64,000 nucleotides of DNA from Cucumis sativus (GCF_000004075.3 NC_026658.2:14248075-14312074); one strand, 5' to 3'; shown: positions 1-12,900, counted from the first letter of the stretch. The notes: generated from the letters alone by a model not told the origin. A program made the numbers and translations.

Positions 1-1356
1 CCACCACTTTGAGATCTCTTTTCTATTAATTCTTCAACACAATTGTTGATCCTGAATGCATGCATCTTTGTTTTCATTTTCCATTACATCAATAGATATT
101 TTGAGCTAATTATTCTTTAGATACTATAGATAACTAAATTTCATTTTTCATTCGGTATAATAGTTACATCCTAATCTTTCTTCTATTTCTACTCCATTTT
201 CAACACTTGCTTTTCAAAGGGTCTTTTCTCTCTTTTCTTTTTTGCTATTTTCTTAGTGTGTTCATGAATGCATGTTTATGAATTTTTTCATTTAGTATGG
301 TGGTTATATCTTATTTTTCCTCTATCTTGTTAAAGGTTTCTTTTTTATTTTTTTTCTCAATATATCTTTGGGCAAAACGAAGTGTTCTTTGAATAAATAT
401 GTTTAAACAGATAATCAAATCATAGTCCAGACATTTTAGCCCAAATTTTAACTTTATGAGCAACCAGAATGTCCAATTGGATGGCTGACCTGACTAGGGC
501 TTTCTACTTAGAAAAGCTTATATTTATAAAATATCGATTGAACGAAATTAGTTACCATGAAAACAGATTGTTATTGTTACCATTCTAGAAATTTAGAGTC
601 GTCAAAAGTACACATATACAAATATAATAAATGGTCATTGGTATATAGAATTTTTAACGCAGAAAATTATAATGAAAAAAACATGAAGATGGTTTAAATT
701 AAATTTGGTTTTGTTGCAATGAAATAAGTATTACATAATATATTTGTTATATATTATTATTACAAGATAAATACACAAATTATGAGACGTATAATAACTT
801 ATAATCAGCCTAATCTTTTCTGTAAATAGCTGTAACTATTTTTGTTGTTTATGGAATATCAAACACATTCTCAAAATGGAGGCACCTAAACTAGTCTTAG
901 GGAACAACGTGAGACCTTCAAACTATTTTCAAATTGATTACAAAACAAAACAGGCTCTCAATCATAGTTCCTATATACCTCGCATGCAATGGTTGAACTA
1001 CAAAAATGCGTTTAAAAATCTAACAAACAGAAATCAAGACTTACCGGAAAATTAATATGCCATTGAAAAACAGAAGATAAGCATATCACAGTGCATATAA
1101 CATCATAAGGAAGAAATGATATAAAGCTGCACTCATTTGTAATTTCGGTTTAACTAACAAAGAGAAGCAATCTAGAGAAAAACGGGAGAGCAAAACGGCA
1201 AAAGTTAATTATCTATGTTATTTCACTCTTTGTTCTCCCAAATTACTTCCCTTCATAAACGCAATAACAATCAAAAGCAAGAATAACAACTCCTTGGCAA
1301 AATAGATTAACAAAAGTAATTAAGGTCTATGAGATTTTCAATAAAGAAAAACGAAA
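1..1356. other. Intergenic DNA and 3' flank of the L4 gene
   Basis: AT-rich sequence with no open reading frame that I can support on either strand. The right end must hold the 3' untranslated region of the minus-strand L4 gene, whose stop codon is at 1357-1359. I see no tRNA, no long repeat and no recognisable transposon end here. Confidence 0.6.
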
Positions 1357-3117
1357 TTACTGGGAAACACCAAGCCATTTTGAGAAGTTCTCAAACTCTG
1401 TGTAATCGCTGTCTGAGATCATCGTCTGATACCAAGCCTTTCCTGCGGCTCTGATAGCAGTTGCATCCTCCTGTGAGTTCATGTACAAAAGGGGGAAAAG
1501 AAAATCAACACCGAGGTTAGGATGTTCTACAATAACAAAATGCAGTTAATATGAACAATTGTACCACCTTATTAAACACAACTTGTGGTCACAGGTATCC
1601 ATGATTTTGGTTTGAAAAGAGAAATACAGAGTACACAAATTTTGAAGGAAAAAACATCCTCAAGAAGATAAAACAAACAGTAAATCATCAATCGACCAAA
1701 AAGATTAGACTAATGGGTTATGGTAAATTACTAGTACTAAAAAGATTAGATTATAGCGATGGAGAATCCAACCCATCTCGTCAGTTTATAAGCATATAAG
1801 CATCTCATAATTCAAACTATAATCAACATTTTGATTACAAATCATTCTATAACAAATAATGAAAACCAACCCCAAAGAAACAATTAATTAGAAGTACTTG
1901 AAGGCAAGTCAAATCTAAGACAAACATATTCAATACTTGATTTCCAAAAGAATGTAAATAACAACCGACGAGCAGTATCCAAATGATCTCACAAAGAACG
2001 CAAAAAAGTATACCTTTGTAGTTAAATTCCTCTTCTTGTCGAGTTTCTCCTTTTTCGCCTTAACACGTTGCTCCTCTGCCAAAAGAGCCATTCTTCTAGC
2101 AGTTTTAGCATATGGGTTAAGCTTGAGCATGGCATTCAAGTTCTTCAATGGGTTCTTCTTCAATTGAGGTCTCTTAACATTCTTCTTAATCGGCTTCACA
2201 ACAGATTGAACTTCATCAGAGTTAATAATCCTTGACAAATCAGCATTCACCATCTTAGACCTAGGAAGGACATAACCCTTCTTCTTCTCTGAAGACTTCT
2301 CAAAAGATCCATAGATAGAATCAAGCTTCTCAAAAGCAGACTTGGTCCAGATCACAAACCTCCCAAGATGCCCACCAGGAGCAAGCTTCAACAAATTAAG
2401 CCTCTCAACGTTAGCAATCTCAACACCAGGAATGTTACGGAAGGCCTTAACAAGCTTAGCACCCTCAGTTCCGTAAACAATCAATGGACCCTTGCGAGAA
2501 ATATAACGACGATTCCTCATTTTACCCTTACCAGGACGGATCGCATGGCTATCTTTAGCCTTCTCAGCATCAGGAAACGCCCCAACCTGTTTAAGAACCT
2601 TGATTGCAGCAGAGGTCTTCTCAACACCTTCAGCCGAGTCACTCACAACAAGGGGCAATTCAGGGACAGTTTCAATTCGATGACCACGAGCAAGAACCAA
2701 CGATGGAACAGCCGAGGCAGCGATGGCCGAAACAACAGCATACCTCTTCTGGTTCACATTGATCTTACGGTGCCAACGGCGCCAGATCTTAGTCGGAGCG
2801 AACATTCGACCACCACGACACATGTTTCCAAAAGCACCCTGACCAGCACGGTGAGTACCACCACCAGGAACACGTGGAATACGGGACACAGCACGTCCGG
2901 TACCCCAGGACTCAGCGGAGGTTTGATGACCGGCGCGCTTGCTGACGGCGTAAGGCTGACGGCTGTTCTTGGAGATATTGGAATGGACAAAGCTAACAAT
3001 GTCCGGACGAATTGAAGCCTTCATGACGTCCGGAAGCGGGACGGTGGGCGCTGCATCGGTAGCCATGTCCCCTTCAAGGGACTGGACGGAGACCAAGGGG
3101 CGGGCGGCAGCGGCCAT
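1357..3117 (-). CDS. RPL4: 60S ribosomal protein L4 (uL4)
   Basis: Component of the cytosolic large ribosomal subunit. Its globular domain and long internal loop line the exit-tunnel region. Two coding exons are visible: 3117-2014 (368 codons, starts [12 protein letters not shown]) and 1470-1357 (37 codons plus stop). They join in phase 0 at AAG/GTATAC and CACAG/GAG, giving 405 residues, close to the usual plant length of about 406. The eukaryotic L4 core is present ([20 protein letters not shown], then [20 protein letters not shown]), followed by a lysine-rich C-terminal extension and the plant terminus ending [10 protein letters not shown] chose the ATG at 3117 because it gives the family N-terminus; an in-frame ATG further upstream would translate the TATA-rich 5' leader. 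Site II and telo-box elements lie upstream. Identification is firm; the second exon was located by hand from its conserved end. Confidence 0.97.
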
Positions 3118-3172
3118 TGGAGAGTGATTGTGTGTGAAGTGCAGAACAGAGGGGGAAAACGAAGCGAAAGAA

Positions 3173-3472
3173 TTAGGGTTTTGAGGCTTCGTGTTTATAT
3201 ATATATATATGTGAATATAAGGGTTTGCTGATTGATGTCGCAAAAATGGATCTATTTTTTTTAAAATAAACGAATTAACATGTGAAAGTACATCATTAAC
3301 CCTAACTTCTCTACTTAATGTCGTTTTGGAATTATTTTCATTTGGTAATATTACATATTTTAGTTATTTGATTGAATATTTGTTTATCTATTTTCGTCTT
3401 ACTTCCTTTAATTTCTGAGGCCCAATCTAACTGATTTGGGCCACCCAATAAATAAGGATGGCGCCAAGCCCA
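3173..3472 (-). promoter_or_regulatory. L4 promoter: telo-boxes, TATA tract, site II elements
   Basis: Upstream of the L4 start codon, read on the minus strand, are a telo-box type AAACCCTAA in the 5' leader (3173-3182), an alternating TA tract that can act as a TATA box (about 3195-3211), a second AACCCTAA on the plus strand (3298-3305), and three TGGGCC or TGGGCT site II motifs (3419-3424, 3437-3442, 3467-3472). Telo-box plus site II is the established signature of plant ribosomal-protein promoters, where TCP factors bind site II in growing tissue. Function here is inferred from motif match and position only. Confidence 0.6.
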
Positions 3473-3499
3473 TTTGTTGAAACCCAAGACTTTGAGTCT

Positions 3500-5773
3500 T
3501 GAAAAAAATTTAAAGATTTTTTATGTAAAAACCCATTTTTGGTCATATATTTTAGTAAATATCGTCAAATTTGATTTTTTTTTTCAAAAAGTATTTTAGT
3601 GTTTTTTTTAGGTCAATTTTCCCTTTTTTTATTGTATTTATAATCGATTTATGTGTATATATTTTATATTTATAATGATGGAAAGAGATAAAATTTATTA
3701 ATATTATAAAAAAATTAATTTAAATTTCTTTTAGCCATATAAAAAATGATATAATTATATTAGAATCCAATACTCTGTTTATTGGTTTGTAGCTTTATAT
3801 CATTTCGAGTGAAATGATTTATAAACAGTGGTTTTATTTAAGGAAATAAATCACAACAAAGATGAATCAATAAATTTATGCTAGATTTTGAGAAAGCCAT
3901 GAAACAAGTTCTTCAAGATTGTAGTTCATTTTTTTTCTTTTTTGATTTGGGGAGGAGGGGAAGCTTGAGTTTTAACATAACTTCTTTAGGTATGTAATCA
4001 AAAAGGAAAAACAAATCTTTAGATAAGAAAAAAATAAATACAATAAACAATAGCTAATCAAAATGAAATGTAAAATAGTGCATATATGAAGAGTGGAGTC
4101 CAAATGGCAAATACGGTCCCAATTAACAACGGTTTGTGCTTAAAATGTCCAAATTTGATCTTAAAAGCATAATTGAAAAATGTGATTTAAAAAATCACAA
4201 GAAACCTATTATAGTTACATTGGGGCTCTTCACAATGCATTTATTTGTCACCTAGATTCAGTTTAGTTAAAAAAAACGTCAATACGAACATATCCAACTT
4301 GTTGAGATACTAAAAACAAAAATCTCCAAATCAAGAGACATTTGGTGCATACATATGTGTTGTGAATTCATCAATTTTCACCTAAAAATAGAACAAAACA
4401 AACCATCATTCATAAACAAAGGAAAGATTAATTTTAAACAAAGAATTTACAATGACATAGAACACATTGGTCACCGTCGTCTGGAATTTTGCCGGTGAAG
4501 TTGCCAAAAATGGCATCCACTGGTCAGCCGATGATGAACACCGAAAGCGGTGTTCGGAGTTACCTTACAAACTTTCTAGATTTAATTAGAAAAAAATAAA
4601 AAAAAGGTAACCCATGAACTTCGATAGTGTCTACTAGCCATGACTGAGATTCAAATTATCAGCCCTTGACATTTTTTTTCATGAAAGAAACATTTTATCG
4701 AGGATGAAATAAGAGACGCCTTAACACCTAGAGATGCACGTTGAAGATCCAAGATTAAAATAATAGTGATGATAATAATAATTTATTAAAAAACCAACCA
4801 TACAAAACACAAGCTTATGGCCATTATTTACCAAAATCCCATAAGCACTAGTGCAATTTATGGAAAAGAAAATAATAATTATGCCTACAAAATATACAGT
4901 ACTCAAAAGGGAGTCTAAAAAAACCACAAAATGTTCTTCAACCATCTACAAAAATAATAATTTCTCACATTCGATAATTGAAGCTCATAATAGTTTAGGA
5001 TTCACAAATGCCCACCTTCCAGCTGCTTCAAAACTTCAGAATCTGAAGCCTCTTCTAAAACACCCAAGGATGTAATACAAAATAACAATATCTTTTTTTA
5101 AAGAAATATCCTACATCTTCATATTCTTCAAGTCAGGAGAAAAAGCTTCAACAACAATAATCTTCATTTCAGAATTTTTGTTCTTTCACAAGTATAAGCC
5201 ATAACATAAAGAATCTCATATTCAACTCTGAATGCCACCAACATAAAATAATCTAATCAGTTTCCTTCAAACGATCATACCGAATCAATAATTGATTCAA
5301 CAACTCCTAGAAGCTTATATACTGCACTCTACAACATGGTATAAAAGATAGATCAGTGTTTACTAAGGTTTAGAACACATCCAGTACCCTAAGAGAGTTT
5401 GATTAAATCTCATATTCAAAATTTAAAAACCAAGAAAACACAAGTAAAGGAATCAAGTCAGGAGTGTTTTTACACGAAGTCAGGAGCGTTATAGCTTTTC
5501 AAATTAAAAATTGAAAAGATCTGTGTGTTTCAAGTTCACCTTGGGAATGCAAAACACATCATCGATAACATGTAAGTTTGAAAGTATGAAATGTAACCTT
5601 CCCCCTACAGATTGCTGCTTAGCTCCATGCATATAGAGTCATCAGTAAACTATATTATACACTCTTTAAGAGTTGCTGCTTCTAGGCAAACCTTTTGATT
5701 GTCTCTATACCCATCTCTTTTGTCAACAAGGGAACACTTATGACATTAGTTGACGATTCTGTCCAAGTTCCAG
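3500..5773. other. Intergenic DNA between L4 and MED4
   Basis: AT-rich spacer. The only open frames are under 75 codons, lie on both strands and have no recognisable content. The right part (about 5500-5773) should include the MED4 3' untranslated region. No RNA gene or clear mobile element was seen. Confidence 0.5.
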
Positions 5774-6988
5774 TCAATCATCATCTTCAGAGCTTCCTTC
5801 ATCACTAGTGTAATCACTACTATCATCATCTTGGTCAAGAATATCCAATTGAACATGCCTAACTTGAATTGGTTCAGGAGGTTTATGCAATCCTGGAAGA
5901 GCATTAGGCCTCAATTGTGGCTCATCAACTCTAGTAACAGGAAGAGAGTCCATTGGTGGTAATCGCACAGGATCCCCAGGCTTCCATCCAGGAGGGGGCA
6001 TTGGTAAGTCTCCAGGTAACTCGACAGGCATTCCAGGTTTCCAGCCAGATGGAACAGTAATATTTGGAGGAAGCAGACCCTGAATAGCAGCCAGAGGATT
6101 AGCATCTGGTCGCACCGGAGCTGGAGGCTCAATCATTGGCTCAATAGTTTTCTCAGTGCTTTCAACTGCTTTAGGCAAACCAACATCAAGGTTTGCAAAA
6201 TTATACAACTGAGACGCACGCATTTGCTCGTCTTGTGGAGCAGGGGGAAGTGCTCCACGTAATGGAGCTTGTCCAGCACCAAATTCAGGTGGTGCAAAAG
6301 TAGTATAGCTTATCCTATGAGCATACGACAATATATCAGATAATCTCAACTGGGATGCAACTGTAGTCGAACACAAAGATTCATTTTCAGCATCACCCTC
6401 TGTCTTATCCCGTCGAGGACGCTGGTAATCCGCATAATCATCAAACAAAACATCAAGTACCTGCTCAGCTTCCTTAAGCTTATTAGCAAAAGCACGAAGA
6501 GCAGCATCTTTAGCTCGTATCTCATAAGCAATCTTCTGCTTAGAGTCTTGAAGATCAAGAATCTCCTGAAGCTCGGCAACAGCTTCAAACAACTGGGTCT
6601 GAAGAACATTAAAGAGCGACAAAATTTCTTTCGAAGAAGAGGGAGTAGAATCAAGAAGGGTAGAGGGTGAGGACTGGGTTTGAGAAGTAAGAAAAGTGGG
6701 AAGAGACCCTCGAAATGCAGTGAGCCAAAGGGAGCGATTGGGGGAAACTTCAAAGAGCTTGGAAGCTAATGAAGCCATTTGAAGGAGAAGTGCTTGAGCT
6801 CTAGGAAGAGGAGGAAGTAGGGGAAGGAGGGTGGAGGAAGGGGTGGAAGAAGAGAGATTGGATTGATTTTGGTGATGAGATTGTTGAGAAGGAGGCAATT
6901 TAGGAGGAGTAGGGTTTTGAATAGAGGGAGAATTGGGATTTGTCAACCCCAATCTAGCTGGGGATTGAACAATTTGATGCTGAAGCAT
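5774..6988 (-). CDS. MED4: Mediator of RNA polymerase II transcription subunit 4
   Basis: Subunit of the Mediator middle module, which links transcription factors to RNA polymerase II in the nucleus. It is a single uninterrupted 404-codon exon. I start at the ATG at 6988 (MLQHQIVQSPARLGLT), which matches the plant MED4 N-terminus as I remember it; a further ATG six codons upstream is open but not expected. Order of features: a Pro/Ser/Gln-rich N-terminus, a helical MED4 core with a long predicted coiled coil (QTQLFEAVAELQEILDLQDS onward), the conserved LRLSDILSYAHRISYTTFAPP segment in shorter form (SDILSYAHRISYTTFAPP), then plant-specific repeated PPGWKPGDPV / PSGWKPGMPV motifs, and a strongly acidic tail ending SSEDDD. 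Arabidopsis MED4 is about 426 residues. A splice-like GT at about 7252 suggests a possible 5' UTR intron. Confidence 0.95.
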   Translation of the reverse strand: MLQHQIVQSPARLGLTNPNSPSIQNPTPPKLPPSQQSHHQNQSNLSSSTPSSTLLPLLPPLPRAQALLLQMASLASKLFEVSPNRSLWLTAFRGSLPTFLTSQTQSSPSTLLDSTPSSSKEILSLFNVLQTQLFEAVAELQEILDLQDSKQKIAYEIRAKDAALRAFANKLKEAEQVLDVLFDDYADYQRPRRDKTEGDAENESLCSTTVASQLRLSDILSYAHRISYTTFAPPEFGAGQAPLRGALPPAPQDEQMRASQLYNFANLDVGLPKAVESTEKTIEPMIEPPAPVRPDANPLAAIQGLLPPNITVPSGWKPGMPVELPGDLPMPPPGWKPGDPVRLPPMDSLPVTRVDEPQLRPNALPGLHKPPEPIQVRHVQLDILDQDDDSSDYTSDEGSSEDDD

Positions 6989-7444
6989 ATTTTTTGTGTA
7001 CTTCAATGAATTCTATTAGGGTTCATACACAAAAAGAGAGTAAACAACTAAACTCTAATATGCCCAAAACAAAATTCAATCTAGAGAATAAGAACACCAA
7101 GATATCTAGTGTAATCATACAGAGTTATACAGAATCAAAAACCCCCCCAATCAATTATAAACCTTCTCACGAAGAAATCGATTAAACCTCAATCCTTGAC
7201 ATATTCAAGCTTCAATCAAATACACGCTGAAAAATCTCAAAGAAAAACAGTTACCGACATCGATTTAGCCACTGAACCGTAGCCACACCACCGGCGCACT
7301 GCCGCTGAACGGAGACCCAAATGTTCTCTCGCAGATTCGGCGTCCACCTCACACAGCCGCGCGTTGTTCGTCCTCTCTCATCTCAGAGTGGATTTTCAGC
7401 CCGAAAAGAAAAATATGAATTTAAATTTCACAAAAAAAAAAAAA

Positions 7445-7470
7445 AGAAAGAAAGAAAGAAAGAAAGAAAG
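7445..7470. repeat. (GAAA)n microsatellite
   Basis: A run of about six GAAA units after an A-rich stretch, a few hundred bases upstream of the MED4 start codon. It probably lies in or near the MED4 promoter or 5' leader and should vary in length between individuals. Confidence 0.85.
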
Positions 7471-9219
7471 AGATGCGTGTAAAGTCCAAAATGCCCCTCA
7501 CTTTTAACCTCGAATAATGAACATAAATTTGAGATTTCTTAATGAGAATTCCTCTCTTTTTTTTAACATTGGGTTAACAAAAATAAATAACCTAAATTAA
7601 AGAGTACTTCAAAATGGCTAAATTAATTGGAGATTAGAAAAATAGCTTGGATGAAGTTATATTTTTCACTTTCTAACTCAACTATAAACACTAAAGAGGC
7701 TAAGTGCATGTTTGTTTTAATTATATTAAGCATTATGGTGTAATTGTTTTATTATTTTATATTATGTTATATACTTAGGCTTATTTTCTGAATGTAATAA
7801 TTGACATCTCTAGTCTGTAATATTTAACCCCTCTCTTTATTACTCCAAATTTTACTAGACATTTCGATCAAAAAGAAAAAAAAATACATCAATTGCTCAA
7901 ACTTAATTTACTGTTTAATCTTATGCTTTTAAATACAATTTTATATCATTCTTAAACATGTTGTAAAAATGAATTATTAGGAAAAGAAATCGTTACCAAT
8001 AAACACATAACAACAACAACACCTAAACCTGAATTCTTTGATATTAATTCATATTATTGCTAAATCATAATGTGCAACATTACGAAATATGTCATATATT
8101 TTTACTTTGCTTTTGCTGAAGTTTAGTGAAAATTGGACATAAAAGTAAAAGTTGTCAACACAGGATCAAGTTTAACATGAAGCACAATATAAGAGAAGCA
8201 ACAACACAAAAAAAACTCACAACCGAACCGACGGTAGAAAAGACTATTTCTAATTCTTATATCAGAGAAAGTTGAAGAAAGCCAAAGTTGGTAATTGATG
8301 GACAACTTGATTTATATCTCTAGCAATTATACACAACATTAGAAATATTCCAGGTCAAACTCACAAAGCTCGTTCCTAAATCAAGTGAATCCAAATCGAG
8401 AGCTTATGGCTTTAGAATGAGTTTAGAGTTCAATCGAAAGTTTGGTGCCAATTTGACTATCGTATATTTCTCTCTTCTCTATTCCCTCCCATCCATGCAC
8501 AACAGAATATGAGCAAAGCATGTTCATATTTCGGTTTAATTTCAGCCTCATTTAAGAAAGAGGAAGCAAACAACGACGGAGAAATTTAAAGAAAAGCAAA
8601 GTCCCAAATTTTTGGTTTGATTCTTGACAAATTGCAAGAAGCTGAGTGTTTTTCCCCCTTCCATTGAGCAGGGGCAAGAAATTCCTGCTCGTAGTGGGAA
8701 GCTAAAGCTAATATTAACCTGATTTACCTAAGAATTTCATCAACTAGCTGTGAATATAAAAATGCTAAATTCACTGCACCTAGCAGATTATTCTAATCAA
8801 ATCAAAGTTACCAAATATTATGAGTTGGAACTCACTTGGTCAAGCCGTCCGAATGGACGAACCAATCATCAGAAAAGATTGCCTTTTGTATTTATTTATT
8901 TACTTTAATTTAGCTTCAACAGACATCTTCATGTCCATCATTGTGCCATTGTTGAAATCTGAGTCGTATCTGGTAATAGTGTTCATTCCAAAAGGCAGCA
9001 GTATCTTCTTTTCAATCTTGTTCTGCTGATTTTTCCGCATTTTTCTTTTCCCCAATTGAGACATTCGTCCTGTTTAACCAAGAACAAATGAAGTTGCAGA
9101 CATTTTAGCTGAAGATCTTAAATAAAAATGGTCATGTGTGATTTTGGTTTAACAAGAAGGCTGCTTGTTGGAAAGAGCTCGTGAAATCAGCCATGGAATG
9201 TTAAATCATGAATGTCAGT

Positions 9220-9273
9220 CGAAATGCATTCAACGCAAGTGCTCAACGAAATGCATTCAATGGCAGTGCTCAA
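9220..9273. repeat. 27-bp tandem duplication
   Basis: Two adjacent 27-bp copies beginning CGAAATGCATTCAA and ending GTGCTCAA, differing only in the middle (CGCAA versus TGGCA). This is simple local duplication; no function is apparent. Confidence 0.85.
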
Positions 9274-9317
9274 TAAGTGAAGAGTTTTTGGGATTTAGTC
9301 TAAGCTTTCAAACGCTT

Positions 9318-9447
9318 TTACAACTTTTATATTACTCACAACCTGAGGGAGACACCCATTAGGCCTGTCTGCTCTGGTGCTTGTAAGTCCTTTTCAAGGC
9401 CAACAACATATATTATTGTTACAACTTTTATATTACTCACAAACTGA
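9318..9447. repeat. Pair of 29-bp direct repeats 101 bp apart
   Basis: Positions 9318-9346 and 9419-9447 both read TTACAACTTTTATATTACTC followed by ACAA and then CCTGA or ACTGA, a single mismatch. The 72 bp between them is unique. They could be a duplicated segment or the scar of an insertion. Confidence 0.75.
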
Positions 9448-9671
9448 ATCAGCTCACGACCCATTTTCCTTTTATTTAAACAAGTTTAAGTAGGTACAAA
9501 GAAAAAGAATATACATCGACTTACTTTTTAGTCTATTGACCCAACTAGTATAAGTCTTCTTTTCCTTGTCAAGTTACATAATTCTCCTTTCAGTTAATTG
9601 TAGTCCGACAGACAAAAGGACAGCTAAATTATATTACACCAATGGAAGACACCTGCTTATACTTACCAGTC

Positions 9672-9694
9672 ACCACTATATATAGATATATATG
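9672..9694 (+). promoter_or_regulatory. TATA box of the small ORF gene
   Basis: CACTATATATAGATATATAT lies about 110 bp upstream of the 60-codon ORF. It is followed by a CT-rich leader and then the start codon, which is the usual layout of a plant core promoter. Other TA-rich tracts occur in this DNA, so the call depends on the ORF being real. Confidence 0.45.
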
Positions 9695-9797
9695 GAATTA
9701 CCCTACACATAAAACTATAAAAGCTCTGTCCTATCTTTCCTCTATTTGTGTGAGGCAAAGAAACTCACTCATTCTCTAGCTTTGCGATTAAAGTGCC

Positions 9798-9980
9798 ATG
9801 GACAAAACTACTGAACCAACAAGGTCCAAAGCAACGAAGGGCAGGCTGCCTCCTAAAAGAGGAAGTATCAAACTAAAAATAATATCCAAGCTCTATGCTG
9901 TGGTGATTGGCTTTGCATCAAAATTAGCAGGACGACAGAACAAAAAGAGTGTAGATCAAGCAACAACAGAAGAACCATAG
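9798..9980 (+). CDS. Small basic protein, 60 aa, unknown function
   Basis: A 60-codon intronless ORF starting MDKTTEPTRSKATKG. The start sits in a good plant context (GCCATGG). The N-terminal third is basic with the motif GRLPPKRGSIKLKI; a short hydrophobic segment follows (LYAVVIGFASKLAG), then a polar, acidic end. There is no obvious signal peptide and no cysteine pair. Support for a real gene: a TATA box about 110 bp upstream, a CT-rich leader free of other ATGs close by, and composition unlike the flanks. I have a faint memory of small plant proteins sharing a PPKRG-I-KI core, but cannot name a family or function. It could be a chance ORF. Confidence 0.5.
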   Translation: MDKTTEPTRSKATKGRLPPKRGSIKLKIISKLYAVVIGFASKLAGRQNKKSVDQATTEEP

Positions 9981-12900
9981 CCTACACCACCATGCAGCCA
10001 ATTTAGATCATTATGAGATTACGTATTCTGCTAGTTTTATTCTACTATGTATGAATGTGTGAAGTATTTTCCAAAAAGAAAAAAAAAATGTGGAGAGCAA
10101 TTCATTGTATGGGTCACTTCCTCTTTCTATCACCATTAAAATTGGAAGATTGTGCTTAAGAAAGAAACGTAATAAATTTCTATATTGTTTGTCCTTGAGG
10201 AAATGTTGCCTAAGTTGGTGTTTGCAGGTCATAGTTAAACCCACTGCATTTTCCCAACATCCTAGATCTCTACTGTATATCAATCCTTGTGCTCTTTGAA
10301 ACTGTCATTTCTGCATGATTGCAGAAAATTTACCTAGCTTTCATGATAATCCAGTTAAATATTGGAGAACTGACATTAATACTAATTAATAGCCGATTTC
10401 ATATATTAGAAAAACAAAAATAAGAATAAAATAAATAAATATGTGATCACTGATTGACAATGAAGCTACAATTCCATTCCATGTTTATCTACAATATATC
10501 TCATCAATATATGATATATGATACAACCTTTTAAGTTACCTTGAAGATAGGCAACATTTTTTAGTCAATCGAAAAGAAGATCCACAAATTTTGCTGATAC
10601 TAGAATGTCCATGGAAATTTATTGACACTTATTTTCAGTGATATTTTATTTTACTTTATATTTTTAGTACAATAGGGGCTTTGAGGGATTCAAACCATAG
10701 ATTTCATGGTCACTAACATTCACTAATGTTGTGAGTATTTTGACCATATATATATATAGACATATTTCAATAACATATGGGCGAGAGGGAGAAGTGTTCT
10801 TACATCCTTAGTCGTTGGTAGTTGGTTATATTTAAATTGGCTACATCAAAAGACTATACCAATAATAAATTTGTTTTAAGAAATAGTATGAAACAACTTA
10901 ACTAGACTATATATACCCTAGAATTATATATATATGATTTATGTGTGTATATATATTATCTATTTCATTATAATCATTATGTTTTCTATTTTCATTTTCC
11001 TAACTTTTTTCTCTAACGTATCTTCTTTTTATTAGTTCTCCCTCAAATAACTTAAATCTCTTACTATTTTGTGTCATCTTAACGCTTCAACCTTACTCTG
11101 TCAATACATCTTCTCTCTAAATTTTCTCATTTTTCTTCCTAATGTTTTCTCTCTAACTTCTCTCACACTAACACTTCTCTTCCAGCAATGTTTCCTTTTA
11201 TTCCTCTAATTAATATTATCTATCTGACATATCTCTCACTCTTTAACTTTTCAATCTCTAACATTTCTTTGTATTCTTCTAGTCTTTCTCTCTCTAGATC
11301 TTCTTATATATCCTTAAAGTTTCACTAACTTTTCTCCGTCAGAGATTGTCTCTATGCAGACTTTTATTATCTGCCCCACATATTTTCTTCTCTCTAACAA
11401 TTTCTATTCCTTCTCAACCTTTTAAAAACCAGAAGACAGAGAAGTTAACAAACATAAATGGTTTTTGCTTCTTATAAAATGATAAAATCATAAACCAAAA
11501 TGGTTATCAAACGATACCTTATTTATTTACTTATATTCGGTAATATATTCCTGAGTTACCCCTAGGTATTTACCAAAATGATGCACTCATCATTATCAAG
11601 CAAGCATCGAGGGAAAGTCATGGTCATTGTACACAAACACTAAAAACATCATATCATTTCTATAGAAGACAATCGAATTCTTACACATCTCCACAATGAT
11701 ATTATCCCTTCTGAGCATAATTTCTAGGTGGCTCTGCTTTAGGTTTCAGTTAAAATGGCTCATAGCAATAAATAATGGTTTTCACCTATGTACTAAGATC
11801 TTTTTCTTCCTTAGTCTATACGGGACTTTGTTTGCACCTTTGACGATTCCAAGATAGAGTAATAGAGCAACACTAAATCTGGTTCTTTGGATGTCTCGTC
11901 AGGTAAGTAATCTGGTTGTTTGGTTGTTTCATGTAAGCAAACTGGTTGTATGGTTTTTCCATCTAAGGGAATTGAATGTTGAATTGATGAGCAGAAGAAT
12001 GTTCATTGTCCCCTAGCTAGCAGGAGTGTCCAAAAGGATTGAAAACTATGTATACATTGGTTCGTGATAGTTTCGTTTTAGCTCCAATTGTCATTTTCCT
12101 TGAAAGAAAACAGTAAGATTCGCATAATCTTAAGATATCTACCGAGATCAAAATCTTCTCACCTTTGAATTTCTGTCCAAATATCAAAAGAATAAACTTG
12201 AATGGATTATCTTGTACACATGTATGTGACGAGACAATTGTGAGAAAAGTTCATTGAATAAAATTATTCATCATACAAGATTTAAGGCACAAGTCAAGAG
12301 AAATTTTCCTTTATAATGAAAGGCATTCTAGACTCTAGAGTATAGAAATACAAGGGATGGTGATTTCAAAATAAAGTATTGCAAGAAACAATGAAATATC
12401 TCTATTTTTATTCTAACTTTGACATTTTGGCACCATAAATGGATACCAAGCTCCAATGCTCCTTAGTGGCTGATTTTCCCAAACTCTTTGGATATGATCC
12501 TCAAACAAATTCACAGGGAAAATTTCTATTCAAGGAGCTCACTCATAGGATTGATTAATACTCTAAGAAGTTAAAAGTTACGTTGTTTATATGGGACCTA
12601 ACAACTAAGCTACAAACTCTCTAACACTAGACAAAGAAGGTTTTTAACCATAATATTTTACCTGATTGATGCATTATGTGCACGAGAAACTGTGAAACAC
12701 AGAATTAATTGTTTTCTAGTGAATATGCCAGAAAATTTTGAAATATCCTTTTAGTTACTTTCGGCAGGCAGACCCCATCCCACATCCTTTTCTTAGTGAG
12801 TCATTGCTAAATGAAGAAAAGGGGCATACTTTGGATACAACTAATGAGAGGCTCTCGATAGAAAGGGACAGCATGACCTTGAATGAGAAATGTTTCCCTC

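Larger units (their letters stand above)
7500..9797. other. Intergenic DNA upstream of the small ORF gene
   Basis: AT-rich, with short open frames of 60-70 codons that I cannot recognise. It holds two small direct-repeat structures near 9220-9447 (listed separately) and, at the right end, the putative promoter of the 60-codon gene. Confidence 0.5.

Noticed and set aside
2368-3015. 215-codon plus-strand ORF
   Set aside because: It is the antisense of the conserved L4 first exon; its Ser/Thr/Asn-rich content is a codon-usage shadow.
12440-12560. About 35 codons resembling a protein (KLFGYDPQTNSQGKF)
   Set aside because: No splice partners or continued open frame; could be a decayed gene or transposon piece but not supportable.
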